Below, in pieces: positions 19,834-29,801 of a DNA stretch of 40,129 bases. The position numbers and the translations under genes are program-made. Under the pieces are notes generated by a model, which searched no databases, was not told the origin of the DNA, and saw only the letters and a program-made list of their open reading frames with translations. The stretch is from an uncultured Sphingomonadales bacterium (lineage in GTDB: Bacteria > Pseudomonadota > Alphaproteobacteria > Sphingomonadales > Sphingomonadaceae): positions 1-40,129 of the forward strand of contig CAIXXP010000251.1 in the NCBI GenBank assembly GCA_903923465.1, written 5' to 3'. The first letter of the stretch is position 1. Every line of letters begins with the position of its first letter.

Positions 19834-22800
19834 ATGAACCCCATTGTCGCCTTTGCCCTGAAGCAGCGCCTGATGATCCTGGCGCTGCTCGGCCTGTTCC
19901 TCGTGGGCGGCATCATCGCCTTCCGCATCCTTAACATCGAGGCCTATCCAGACCCGGTGCCGCCGATGGTCGAGGTCGTCACCCAATCCAGCGGCCAGTC
20001 GGCGGGCGAGATCGAGCGGGCGATCACCATCCCCATCGAGATCCAGCTGGCGGGCATCAAGAACGTCAAGAAGGTGGAGACCATCTCGCTGTTCGGCCTG
20101 TCGGACGTGCGGGTGCAGTTCACCTATGATTACGGTTACGAGGAAGCCGAGCAGAAGGTCATCAACGCGCTGACCCAGTTGCCCCCGCTGCCGGGCGGCG
20201 CGCAGCCGGGCATCTCGCCGGAAAGCCCGATTGGCGAGATCTATCGCTATCGCATTGCCGGCCCGAAGAACTACTCCGTCACCGATCTGAAAACCCTGCA
20301 GGACTGGGTGCTGCAGCGCCGGTTCAAGGCGGTGCCCGGCGTGGTGGATGTCAACGGCTGGGCGGGCAAGAGCAAGACCTATGAGGTGACGATCGACCAG
20401 CACAGACTGGTGGCCTATGGCCTGTCCATCGGCCAGGTGCTCACCGCGCTGAACAATGCCAACGGCAATGTCGGCGGGCAGACCATCAACCTTGGGCCCC
20501 AGGCGGCGGTGGTGCGCGGCGTCGGCCTGATCCACACCATGGATGACATCCGCGACACGATGATCGTGGCCAACAATGGCAAGCCGGTGCAGATCAAGGA
20601 CGTCGCCACCGTGCAGGTGGGCAATCAGCCGCGCCTCGGCATCGTCGGGCAGGATAACGACGACGACATCGTCCAGGGCATCATCCTGATGCGGCGCGGC
20701 GAGGAAAGCCTGCCGACACTGCAGCGCGTCGAGGCCGAGGTCGACAAGATCAACGCCGAGGGCATCCTGCCGCCGGGCGTGCATCTGGTGAAGATCTACG
20801 ACCGCACCGACCTGATCAACGTGACCACCCATACCGTGCTGGAAAACATGGTGGTGGGCGTGGTGCTGATCTTCCTGGTGCAGTGGATTTTCCTGGGCAC
20901 CTTCCGCAGCGCGGTCATCGTGGCGGCCACCATCCCCTTTGCCCTCGCCTTTGCCATCATCATCATGGTGTTGCGGGGGGAATCCGCCAATCTGCTGTCG
21001 GTGGGGGCGATCGATTTCGGGCTGATCGTCGATGCCACGGTGATCATGGTGGAGAACATCTTCCGCCACCTCAGCCAACCGCGCCACGACCGCTTCCAGA
21101 AGGGTGGCGCGCTGGATCGGCGCGGCGGCATCCAGAGCTTCTTCGGCAAGCTGGGCACTATCGAGCTTTCCGCCGCCGAGGTGAACAAGGCGATCTTCTT
21201 TGCCGCCGCCATCATCATCGCCGGCTTCCTGCCGCTGTTCACCCTCACCGGGGTGGAGGGCCACATCTTCGGCCCGATGGCGCGCACCTATGCCTATGCG
21301 ATCATCGGCGGGCTGGTGGCCACCTTCACCGTCGCCCCGGTGCTTTCGGCCCTGTTGCTGAAGGACAGGGAGGAGGAGAAGGAAACCGCAATCGTTCGCC
21401 ACATGCGCCGCGTGTATGATCCGGCGCTGCGCTTCGCGCTGGCCAACCGCACGGTGGCGCTGGGCGGCATGGGCGCGCTGCTGCTGGCGGCTATCATCGC
21501 CGTCTCCAGCCTGGGCATGGAGTTCCTGCCGAAGCTGGAGGAGGGCAACTTCTGGATCCGCGCCACCATGCCCCAGTCGGTCAGCCTGGAGGAGGCGCAG
21601 GGCTACGCCAACCGCATGCGCCACATATTGATGAAATATCCCGAGGTGCAGACCGTGGTCAGCCAGTTGGGTCGCCCCGATGATGGCACCGACACCACCG
21701 GCTTCTTCAACGCCGAATTCTATGTGCCGCTGAAACCCACGCGCGACTGGCCCAGCGGCATGACCAAGGAAAAGCTGACCAGGCAGGTCAGCGAGGAACT
21801 GGCCGCCCCATTCCCGGGCGTGGAATTCGAATTCTCGCAGAACATCGAGGATAACGTCGAGGAAGCGGCCAGCGGCGTGAAGGGGCAGAACTCGGTCAAG
21901 CTCTATGGCAACGATCTGGTGGCCTTGGAAAAAACCGCCAATCAGATCAAGGGCATCATGGCCGGGGTGCGCGGCATCACCGATATGTCGGTGTTCGATG
22001 CGCTGGGCCAGCCGACCATCAACATCCGGATCGACCGCGACAAGGCCGCGCATTACGGCCTGGCGCCCGGCGATGTGAACGCGGTGGTGCAGGCGGCCAT
22101 TGGCGGCCAGAGCGCGGGCAATCTTTACGAATACGGCTCGGATCGCAATTTCCCGATCATGGTTCGCCTCGCCCCCCACTTCCGCCAGAGCCTCGACGCC
22201 ATCCGCGCCATTCCGGTGGCGGTGCCCAACGCGGCCGGCGGAACCTCGCAGATTCCGCTTTCCACCGTGGCGGATATCCGCCTCGAGTCCGGCTATTCCT
22301 TCATCTACCGCGAGAACCAGTCGCGCTATATCCCCATCGGCTTTGCCGTGCGCGGGCGCGATCTCGGCAGCGCCATTCTGGAGGCGCAGGCCAGGATCGA
22401 CAAGCAGGTGGTGCTGCCACCGGGCGCCCGGCTGGAATGGGTGGGCGAGTTCGGCGAGCTGCAGGCGGCGATGGCCCGGCTGGAGGTCGTGGTGCCGATC
22501 AGCTTCCTGGTGATCGGGCTGCTGCTGTTCCTCAATTTCGGCTCGTGGCGCGATACGCTGCTGGCGGCCAGCGTGATGCCGATGGCGCTGGTGGGCGGCA
22601 TATTCGCGCTGTTTTTCACCGGCACGCCGTTCTCGGTTTCGGCGGCGATCGGCTTTATCGGCCTGTTCGGCATTTCGGTGATGGGCGGCATTCTGGTGCT
22701 GTCCTGCTATAATCAGCTGCTGGGCACCGGCATGGATCGCAGCGCGGCCGTGCTGCATGCCGCGCGCACCCAGTTCCGCCCGGTGATGATGACCTGTGTG

Positions 22801-23052
22801 GCCGCCTGCGTCGGCCTGCTGCCGGCGGCGGTGGCCACGGGCATCGGCAGCCAGGTGCAAAAGCCGCTGGCGCTGGTGGTGGTGGGCGGCATCCTGCTGG
22901 CGCCGGTGCTGATCCTGATCGTGCTGCCGGTGATGATCGAGATGTTTTCCAACCGGCGCCCGCGCGCCGAACAGAACGGCGTGGATTGGTTCGAGGACAA
23001 GCCGGCGCGCAAGCCCGATGCCGATGGCCCCATTCCCGAGGGCGGCGCATGA
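19834..23052 (+). CDS. efflux RND transporter permease (CzcA/CusA-like subfamily)
   Basis: 1072 aa; NIEAYPDPVPPMVEVVTQSSGQSAGEIERAITIPIE, TM4 DFGLIVDATVIMVEN, GFIGLFGISVMGGILVLSCYNQL. Confidence 0.94.
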   Translation: MNPIVAFALKQRLMILALLGLFLVGGIIAFRILNIEAYPDPVPPMVEVVTQSSGQSAGEIERAITIPIEIQLAGIKNVKKVETISLFGLSDVRVQFTYDYGYEEAEQKVINALTQLPPLPGGAQPGISPESPIGEIYRYRIAGPKNYSVTDLKTLQDWVLQRRFKAVPGVVDVNGWAGKSKTYEVTIDQHRLVAYGLSIGQVLTALNNANGNVGGQTINLGPQAAVVRGVGLIHTMDDIRDTMIVANNGKPVQIKDVATVQVGNQPRLGIVGQDNDDDIVQGIILMRRGEESLPTLQRVEAEVDKINAEGILPPGVHLVKIYDRTDLINVTTHTVLENMVVGVVLIFLVQWIFLGTFRSAVIVAATIPFALAFAIIIMVLRGESANLLSVGAIDFGLIVDATVIMVENIFRHLSQPRHDRFQKGGALDRRGGIQSFFGKLGTIELSAAEVNKAIFFAAAIIIAGFLPLFTLTGVEGHIFGPMARTYAYAIIGGLVATFTVAPVLSALLLKDREEEKETAIVRHMRRVYDPALRFALANRTVALGGMGALLLAAIIAVSSLGMEFLPKLEEGNFWIRATMPQSVSLEEAQGYANRMRHILMKYPEVQTVVSQLGRPDDGTDTTGFFNAEFYVPLKPTRDWPSGMTKEKLTRQVSEELAAPFPGVEFEFSQNIEDNVEEAASGVKGQNSVKLYGNDLVALEKTANQIKGIMAGVRGITDMSVFDALGQPTINIRIDRDKAAHYGLAPGDVNAVVQAAIGGQSAGNLYEYGSDRNFPIMVRLAPHFRQSLDAIRAIPVAVPNAAGGTSQIPLSTVADIRLESGYSFIYRENQSRYIPIGFAVRGRDLGSAILEAQARIDKQVVLPPGARLEWVGEFGELQAAMARLEVVVPISFLVIGLLLFLNFGSWRDTLLAASVMPMALVGGIFALFFTGTPFSVSAAIGFIGLFGISVMGGILVLSCYNQLLGTGMDRSAAVLHAARTQFRPVMMTCVAACVGLLPAAVATGIGSQVQKPLALVVVGGILLAPVLILIVLPVMIEMFSNRRPRAEQNGVDWFEDKPARKPDADGPIPEGGA

Positions 23053-24479
23053 TCCGCCCGGCCGGTTCCCTTGCCGCGCTCGTTCCGGCCATGGCATTAG
23101 CCGCCTGCGCCGCCGGGCCGGATTTCCACGCGCCCGCGCCGCCCGCCCAACAGGCCTACACCCCGCAGCCCATCACCACCGCTGGCGAGCAAAGGCTGAG
23201 CCCCGCGCCGGTGGATGCCCGCTGGTGGACGCTGTTCGGCTCCCCCGAGCTGAACGCGCTGGTGGATCAGGCGCTGGCGGCCAATACGGATCTCGCCGCC
23301 ACCCGCGCCGCGCTGAAGGCCGCGCGCGAAAGCTGGCTGGCCTCGCGCGGGGCCCTGCTGCCCACGGTGGATGCCTCTGCCGGCACCAGCCGCAACAAGG
23401 GCACCGCGTATCTGGCTCCGGCCCTCAGCAACAACAGTTTCGACTATAATCTGCAAACCGCGCAGGTAACCGTCGGCTACACGCTCGATCTGTTTGGCGG
23501 TATCCGGCGGCAGGTTGAATCCGCCCGGGCACAATATCTGGCCCAGCGCTATCAGGCCGAAGCGGCGCGGATCTCGCTGATCACCAATGTCGTGGCCGCC
23601 GCCTTCCAGCAGGCTTCACTGCGCGATCAGGTTGCCGCACAGGCCCGCGTGGTGGCGCTGGCGGAGCAGCAGGCCACCATCACCCGCCGCCAGTTGGCCG
23701 ACGGGCAGATCGCGGGCACCGATGTCATGGCACAACAGGCCGCGCTCGCGCAGGCCCGGCTGGCGCTGTCGCCGCTGCGCAAGGCTCTGGCGCAGGCGGA
23801 CGACCAGCTGGCCTACCTCACCGGCCGTTCACCCGCCGACCCGGCGCTGCCCGGGGTGGATCTGGCCCGGGTCACGCTGCCCCACGCCCTGCCGCTCAGC
23901 CTGCCCGCCGAACTGGTGCGCCAGCGCCCGGATGTGCGCGCGGCGGAAGAGAACCTGCATGCCGCCAGCGCCCAGCTGGGCGTGGCGATTGCCGCGCGCC
24001 TGCCGCAGATCACGCTGGTGGCCAGTGGTGGCGGCTCGGCGGCGAATTGGGCCAATCTGCTGGGTCCGGCGAATACGTTCTGGACGCTGGGGGCCGGTAT
24101 CAGCCAGCCGGTCTTTGCCGGCGGCGCGCTGCTCCACCGTCAGCGCGGCGCGCAGGCGCAGCTGGATCAGGCCCGCGCGGTCTATCGCTCTGCCGTGCTC
24201 ACCGCGTTTCAGAACGTGGCCGATACGTTGCATGCGCTGCGGGAAGACGCCGATGCCCTCGCCGCCGCCGAGGCCGCCCGCCACAGTGCCGAGGCCAGCT
24301 ATGCCGTGGCCCAGCGCCAGCACGATATGGGCGAGGCATCGCTTGTCGCGGTCATCATCACCGAGCAGGCCCTGCACGCCGCCCGGCAGACCGCAACACA
24401 GGCGCAGGCGCAGCGCCTGTCAGACACCGCCGCCCTGTATCAGGCCCTCGGCGGCGGCTGGTGGAATCAGCCGGCGTAA
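23049..24479 (+). CDS. outer-membrane efflux lipoprotein (NodT/TolC-like)
   Basis: Lipobox ALAAC; ARWWTLFGSPELNALVDQALAANTDLAATRAALKAARE; LTGRSPADPALPGVDLARVTLPHALPLSLPAELVRQRPDVRAAEENL. Confidence 0.94.
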   Translation: MIRPAGSLAALVPAMALAACAAGPDFHAPAPPAQQAYTPQPITTAGEQRLSPAPVDARWWTLFGSPELNALVDQALAANTDLAATRAALKAARESWLASRGALLPTVDASAGTSRNKGTAYLAPALSNNSFDYNLQTAQVTVGYTLDLFGGIRRQVESARAQYLAQRYQAEAARISLITNVVAAAFQQASLRDQVAAQARVVALAEQQATITRRQLADGQIAGTDVMAQQAALAQARLALSPLRKALAQADDQLAYLTGRSPADPALPGVDLARVTLPHALPLSLPAELVRQRPDVRAAEENLHAASAQLGVAIAARLPQITLVASGGGSAANWANLLGPANTFWTLGAGISQPVFAGGALLHRQRGAQAQLDQARAVYRSAVLTAFQNVADTLHALREDADALAAAEAARHSAEASYAVAQRQHDMGEASLVAVIITEQALHAARQTATQAQAQRLSDTAALYQALGGGWWNQPA

Positions 24480-24559
24480 AGGGCCGACCAGCCCCCGCAG
24501 CCAGCGAATGGCGAAAATGGCGACTGAACAGGGCAAGCCGCGCGCGACGAACGAACCGC

Positions 24560-24714
24560 GGATGATCGGGTAAAGGTCAGATTGGCGGCCATCATGGAGC
24601 CAACGCGCCTGCTCGCCAGCGCCCGCCATTCGCCCGCGCGGCAAAGTACGGAGGCCATCCGCCATAATGATCCGCCGACCCTCGGGCTTGGCATTTCGGA
24701 TTGGTAAGCGCCAT
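24560..24714 (-). pseudogene. decayed 5' remnant of a DUF4102-type tyrosine integrase gene
   Basis: Minus strand ATGGCGCTTACC-A-ATCCGAAATGCCAAGCCC...ATCATTATGGCGGAT aligns with the intact integrase ATGGCGCTCACAGACATAGCAATCAGGAACGCCAAGCCG...ATCAAGTTGGCGGAC. IRNAKP....I..AD is retained with synonymous differences, after an 8-nt frameshifting deletion. A later HDGRQ...YP resembles IDGRE...YPE. Confidence 0.8.
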
Positions 24715-24764
24715 ATTCCGCCACTTTCCTGGCAAGTGCCCCCCCCATGGCGGCCACCTCGACC

Positions 24765-24920
24765 ATACCCCAGCGCATGGCCCCCAATAGATGGTGGCTC
24801 TAGGTAGACGCTGTTGGACGCGGGTGGCCTGACAAGTGCAGGAATTTGAAGGTTTTCCGGGGATCGGCCAGACGAATACGGACGTCTACGAACAGGGGGC
24901 TGGAGCGGTAGCGGGAACCG
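24765..24920. repeat. left copy of the attachment-region direct repeat
   Basis: Contains CCAGACGAATACGGACGTCTA (24868..24888), identical to 34515..34535. Flanks align without gaps at offset 9647 and end in a degenerate tRNA-Gly 3' end (TGGAGCGGTAGCGGGAA). Confidence 0.85.
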
Positions 24921-25214
24921 CAAAAGCCCCTAAAAGTAACGCATTTCAGCCATTCTTAAGGAGCGTTATTAGACGCATACCCCCAATCATACCCCCAATT
25001 GTGCCGGATGGGGGCGAACGGTGGCGGCTATCTCTTCCCGGATCAGGCGTCGCGTGCCGTGATGTTCCGTGTTCCGGACAGGATGGTTTCGGCAGTGATC
25101 TTCAGTCGGCTGCCATCGGTTCAGTTTGTCAGACTATGCTCCCTCCAGACTGTTCTTGTGTTCTGAAAATCCAGCGCTAATCGGTTAGCGGTAATCCGTC
25201 CAAAGGAGGCATTT

Positions 25215-26033
25215 GTGCCTGATTTCAAGCCCACGCTCCTCGTATATACTTGGGACGGGTCATCACCACCGCTCGACTTGGTCGTTAAGGACGCCGCGCC
25301 TGATTTCGACCTCCTGCTGTTTGACTATAGCGGCAAGGCGACACCTCCGGAGGGCATCGCGGTGCTCTCGGTGAAGACCGAGTGCAAGGGCGAAATTTAT
25401 CGTGAAGTCCACCGCTGGCTCGCCGCCGCTGCAACTGGCTATGAGTACGTTGGCCTGCTGGACGACGATATCGAGACCAGCTGGTCCGATATCAACCGCA
25501 TGCTGGAGATCGCGCGCGCGCGCGGGCTCGACAGTTTCGCCGCCAGTCTCAGTGCCGATAGCTACCACTCTCACGCCAAATTCCTGCACAAAGCCGGTGG
25601 CGATGTGCGGCCGATCGACTGGGTAGAGGTGATGATGCCATTCTATCGTACCGAGCTGTTTATGGCTGGAGGCGCATACTATGCGGATTCGATCTCGTCT
25701 TATGCGCTCGACCAGTTCGTCATGACGGCGTTGCAGAAGCTGACCGGATACAATCGCGTGGCCGTGATCGACGCGATTGTCGCCCGGCACCGGCGCCCGA
25801 TCACCAGCGACGACAAGGTTTTTGCGAATGGTCTCACCGCACAGCAGGAACGTCCGATCCAGAGGCGCAAGGCCATGGCGCAGGTAGCTGCCCAGCGACC
25901 TGACCTGTTGGGCTCGCGCTGGTATTTCCAGACCTTCTCGCCATGGTGTGGCCCTGGCCGCTTCTGGCCGCTGCGGCTGCTTGCGCCATGGTTGTGGCTG
26001 CGGGCCCTTCCACACCGCCGGTCGCGGGAGTAG
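25215..26033 (+). CDS. DUF707 family protein (putative glycosyltransferase-like)
   Basis: YEYVGLLDDDIETSWSDINRMLEIARARGLDSFAASLSADSYHSHAKF...WVEVMMPFYRTELF...VIDAIVARHRRP; GTG start with AAAGGAGG SD at 25202. Confidence 0.78.
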   Translation: MPDFKPTLLVYTWDGSSPPLDLVVKDAAPDFDLLLFDYSGKATPPEGIAVLSVKTECKGEIYREVHRWLAAAATGYEYVGLLDDDIETSWSDINRMLEIARARGLDSFAASLSADSYHSHAKFLHKAGGDVRPIDWVEVMMPFYRTELFMAGGAYYADSISSYALDQFVMTALQKLTGYNRVAVIDAIVARHRRPITSDDKVFANGLTAQQERPIQRRKAMAQVAAQRPDLLGSRWYFQTFSPWCGPGRFWPLRLLAPWLWLRALPHRRSRE

Positions 26034-26059
26034 GCCGCCCCACGCCCACGCCCAGTTTG

Positions 26060-26938
26060 CTAGGGCGCGGGGTGCGTTTCTGCCAGCCTCAAAAGATATT
26101 TCCCGTAATTCGTTTTTTTGTAAAGCGTGCCCAGCGCCACAAGCTGATCACGATCGATAAAGCCCTGAGCATAGGCAATTTCCTCCAGGCAGGCGATTTG
26201 CATTCCTGTGCGTTTCTGAATGGTGCGGACAAATTCCGATGCCTCGATCAAGCCATCGTGCGTGCCGGTATCCAGCCAAGCATAGCCCCGTCCCATGATT
26301 TCGACATGGAGCGAGTCATCCTGCATGTACATGCGGTTGATATCGGTAATTTCCAGTTCCCCCCGCGCGGAAGGACGCACCCGGGAGGCAAAATCCACCA
26401 CGCGGTTGTCGTAGAAATACAATCCCGTCACCGCGTGGCTGGACTTGGGAAGTTCCGGCTTTTCCTCGATGCTGACCGCCCGGCCTTGGCCATCGATCTC
26501 GACCACGCCATACGCACTCGGATCATCCACGTGATAGGCGAAAACGGTGGCGCCAAGGCTGCGCGCGCGCGCGTGCCCGATCAGCTCGGTGAGGTGCGCG
26601 CCAAAAAAGATATTGTCTCCCAGAACCAGCGCCACCTGGTCCGAGCCAATAAAGTCCGCGCCAATCAGAAACGCCTGCGCCAGGCCCTCGGGTCTCGGCT
26701 GGATGGCATAGCTGATTGTCAGCCCCAGCGCGCCGCCGTCGCCAAACAACTTGTGATAATTGTCGATATACTCCGGCGACGAGACGATCAGTATCTCGCG
26801 AATGCCGGCCATCATCAGCACCGAGAGCGGATAATAGATCATCGGCTTGTCATAGACCGGCAGCAATTGCTTGTTGATCGCGAGCGTGGCGGGGTGGAGG
26901 CGGGTTCCCGAGCCACCGGCAAGAACTATCCCTTTCAA
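26060..26938 (-). CDS. rmlA: glucose-1-phosphate thymidylyltransferase
   Basis: [58 protein letters not shown] start at 26938 just after the rmlD stop. Confidence 0.96.
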   Translation of the reverse strand: MKGIVLAGGSGTRLHPATLAINKQLLPVYDKPMIYYPLSVLMMAGIREILIVSSPEYIDNYHKLFGDGGALGLTISYAIQPRPEGLAQAFLIGADFIGSDQVALVLGDNIFFGAHLTELIGHARARSLGATVFAYHVDDPSAYGVVEIDGQGRAVSIEEKPELPKSSHAVTGLYFYDNRVVDFASRVRPSARGELEITDINRMYMQDDSLHVEIMGRGYAWLDTGTHDGLIEASEFVRTIQKRTGMQIACLEEIAYAQGFIDRDQLVALGTLYKKTNYGKYLLRLAETHPAP

Positions 26939-26942
26939 AGTA

Positions 26943-27827
26943 CTATCCTTTGAGGCGCTGATCGAGGACAGCGCCAATCGCAGTCTGCCAATCGCGCGGC
27001 GTAAAGCCGAAGTTAGTTGTGAAATTGTCGATTGCCAGCACCGAGTTTGCCGGGCGCCTTGCCGGTGTTGGGTAGTTTGCGGTCGCGATGCGGTTAAGCG
27101 TGGGCGTCTGGAGACCGGCGGCGGCGGCGCGCGCGAAGACGAAGGCGGCAAGGTCAAACCACGTCGCCTCACCACCATTCACAAAGTGCCAAATCCCGCT
27201 GGCAACCGATCGCTCGGTGAGGGCGCGCGTCAGGACCAGCAAAGCGGCGGCAATGTCGTCGGCCGATGTGGGGCAACCGAACTGGTCGTCCACCACCGAC
27301 ACCACATCGCGCTCGGCCCCGAGGCGGAGCATGGTATTGACGAAGTTCCTGCCCTCGACACTGATCACCCATGCCGTGCGCAGGATGGCGTAACGGCAAC
27401 CACTCCCGGCGATAGCCCGCTCTCCGGCCAGCTTGGACGCGCCGTATATGTTGATGGGGCTGGTCAGGTCGCTCTCGGCATAGGGCCCGGTCTTGCTGCC
27501 GTCGAATACATAGTCAGTTGAGACATGGATGAGCGGGATATCCAGCCCTACAGCGATGCGCGACAGGACTTCGGGCGCCACCGCATTGCAGACATAGGCT
27601 TCCTCCGGCGTGGCTTCCGCCTGATCAACAGCGGTAAAGGCCGCGCAGTTGATGATGGCATCATAACCACCGGCAGCCAGATAGGCGGCCATGCTCCGCG
27701 CATCGGCCAGATCGAACGTCTGGCGCGGCGGCGCCTCAACCGCATAGCCCTGTGCCACAGCCAGCGCCGCCACGGCGCCACCCACCTGCCCCGATACTCC
27801 CGTGATCAACAGGCGCAGGGCATTCAC
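26943..27827 (-). CDS. rmlD: dTDP-4-dehydrorhamnose reductase
   Basis: [54 protein letters not shown] overlap with rmlB. Confidence 0.95.
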   Translation of the reverse strand: MNALRLLITGVSGQVGGAVAALAVAQGYAVEAPPRQTFDLADARSMAAYLAAGGYDAIINCAAFTAVDQAEATPEEAYVCNAVAPEVLSRIAVGLDIPLIHVSTDYVFDGSKTGPYAESDLTSPINIYGASKLAGERAIAGSGCRYAILRTAWVISVEGRNFVNTMLRLGAERDVVSVVDDQFGCPTSADDIAAALLVLTRALTERSVASGIWHFVNGGEATWFDLAAFVFARAAAAGLQTPTLNRIATANYPTPARRPANSVLAIDNFTTNFGFTPRDWQTAIGAVLDQRLKG

Positions 27828-28894
27828 TGGGCTATCCCCAGCCGCTCGCCCCGGTAAGCGCCGGACAGAATGTCGCGCCACCAGCTTTCATGGTCCAGAT
27901 ACCACGAGATCGTCTTGGCGATGCCGCTCTCAAAGCTCTCCTGCGGGCTCCAGCCCAGCGTGTCGCGGAGCTTGCTGGCGTCGATGGCATAGCGGAAATC
28001 ATGGCCGGGCCGGTCCGCCACGAAGGTAATCTGGCCACGGTACGAGGCGCCATCGGCGCGCGGGCGCAACCTGTCGAGTGCGTCACACAACGTGTGCACC
28101 ACAGCCAGATTGGTCCGTTCCGAGCTTCCGCCGACCATATAGCTTTCACCAACACACCCGCGCTCGAATACCGCGACCAGCGCACGCACATGATCATCGA
28201 CATACAGCCAATCGCGTACATTGCCGCCGGTGCCATAGACGGGGAGGGGTTCACCCGCCAACGCCTTGATGATCATGAGTGGGATAAGCTTTTCGGGAAA
28301 ATGGTAAGGGCCATAATTGTTCGAGCAGTTGGTAATCAGCACCGGCAGGCCAAAGCTGTGATACCATGCTCGCACCAAGTGGTCAGACCCGGCCTTTGAT
28401 GCCGAATAGGGCGAGCGCGGATCATAGGCGGTGGCTTCGGTGAAATGCCCCTCGTCCCCCAACGCACCAAAGACTTCATCCGTCGATATGTGGTGAAAGC
28501 GGAAAGCCTCCCGCCTACCGGCAGGCAGGGCCTTCCAATAGTCGTGCGCGGCCTGCAATAGCGTGAATGTGCCCACCACATTGGTTTCAATAAAGGCGGC
28601 CGGCCCATCCAGCGAGCGGTCCACATGCGATTCAGCGGCCAAATGGGTGATGATGTCGGGCTGAAATTCCGCCACCAGCCGCGACATCTCCAGCCCATCG
28701 CACACATTTGCCCGCACAAAGGCATAGCGGTCGGAATGGGCGGTGCTGGCCAGCGACGACAAATTGCCGGCATATGTCAGCGCATCAATGTTCAGCACGC
28801 GGTGCGGTGTCTCGGTGATGAGATATCGCACGAGCGCCGAGCCGATAAAGCCGGCGCCCCCAGTGACGATGATGCGGTGCAATTTTTCCGCCAT
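27824..28894 (-). CDS. rmlB: dTDP-glucose 4,6-dehydratase
   Basis: [78 protein letters not shown]. Confidence 0.97.
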   Translation of the reverse strand: MAEKLHRIIVTGGAGFIGSALVRYLITETPHRVLNIDALTYAGNLSSLASTAHSDRYAFVRANVCDGLEMSRLVAEFQPDIITHLAAESHVDRSLDGPAAFIETNVVGTFTLLQAAHDYWKALPAGRREAFRFHHISTDEVFGALGDEGHFTEATAYDPRSPYSASKAGSDHLVRAWYHSFGLPVLITNCSNNYGPYHFPEKLIPLMIIKALAGEPLPVYGTGGNVRDWLYVDDHVRALVAVFERGCVGESYMVGGSSERTNLAVVHTLCDALDRLRPRADGASYRGQITFVADRPGHDFRYAIDASKLRDTLGWSPQESFESGIAKTISWYLDHESWWRDILSGAYRGERLGIAQ

Positions 28895-29469
28895 TACGCA
28901 GTGATTTCGCTGATTTCGAGCGGGCGCCCGTCATAGGCAAAATCGACATCCGTCTGGCCAAGAAACGGCAGCGCGGCGTCCTTATCCGACAGCAATGGGG
29001 CAGTGATTCCGCCTGGCAGCGACCAGACTATACCGATTTCCGGATCATTCCACGCGATGCCGCCCTCGGCTGCGGGGGCATAATGCGCGTTCACCTTGTA
29101 AGCGACCTCGCAATCGGGCTCCAGCGTCAGGAAACCATGCGCATAGCCTTTGGGGATCAGCAGTTGCAGTCCATTTTCAGCACTAAGTTCCCGCCCAACC
29201 CATTGCTTGAAGGTTGGCGATTGCGGCCTGACATCAACCGCGACATCGAAAATGCGCCCCCGTAGGCAGCGCACCAGTTTCGTCTGCGCGAAAGGTTCCC
29301 GCTGAAAATGTAGGCCGCGCAACGTGCCCGCCGCGCGCGAAAGCGAGTGGTTATCCTGACGCCAGTCACTCTCCAGCCCGGCGGCGGCAAACCGCCCCGC
29401 ATGATAACTTTCGGCAAACCAGCCCCGGCTATCGGAAAACCGGCGGGTGGCTATTTGGTAAACACTCAT
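28894..29469 (-). CDS. rmlC: dTDP-4-dehydrorhamnose 3,5-epimerase
   Basis: [86 protein letters not shown] overlap with rmlB. Confidence 0.96.
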   Translation of the reverse strand: MSVYQIATRRFSDSRGWFAESYHAGRFAAAGLESDWRQDNHSLSRAAGTLRGLHFQREPFAQTKLVRCLRGRIFDVAVDVRPQSPTFKQWVGRELSAENGLQLLIPKGYAHGFLTLEPDCEVAYKVNAHYAPAAEGGIAWNDPEIGIVWSLPGGITAPLLSDKDAALPFLGQTDVDFAYDGRPLEISEITA

Positions 29470-29801
29470 TTTAAATTCGCACCTCTGCCTTGCGCTCGCC
29501 GTCACAAAAGCAAGCGATTGGCCCCCAAATCCCTTGCTCCGTGCCCAGCCGCTAACCCCGCAAGGACTGCCTACAGCGCATCTCTCCCAGAAGGCAATCT
29601 CCACCGGGAAATTATCGCGACCCCCAACCAGCCGACGCTAGTGCGTGCGGGGGGCATAGTGCTCGGCCGTTTGCGGGGCGGCGCATGCACCAGGCGACCA
29701 GACAGGTCCCGATAGGGTGGCGATTGAGAAAAACCGCGTGACTGGCCGCACGGTAAGCCATAGCGGGTACCCAGCAAGTGCTCGGATAAGGCTGCGCTCC
29801 C

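Noticed and set aside
17359-23097. 1912-aa minus-strand ORF opposite the histidine kinase and RND genes
   Set aside because: Antisense shadow ORF of high-GC coding DNA: low-complexity His/Arg/Gly/Gln composition, no motifs, and the opposite strand carries well-supported genes.
24836-25180. 114-aa plus-strand ORF across the left island junction
   Set aside because: Spans the att core and arm motifs, weak composition, no family resemblance; likely non-coding.
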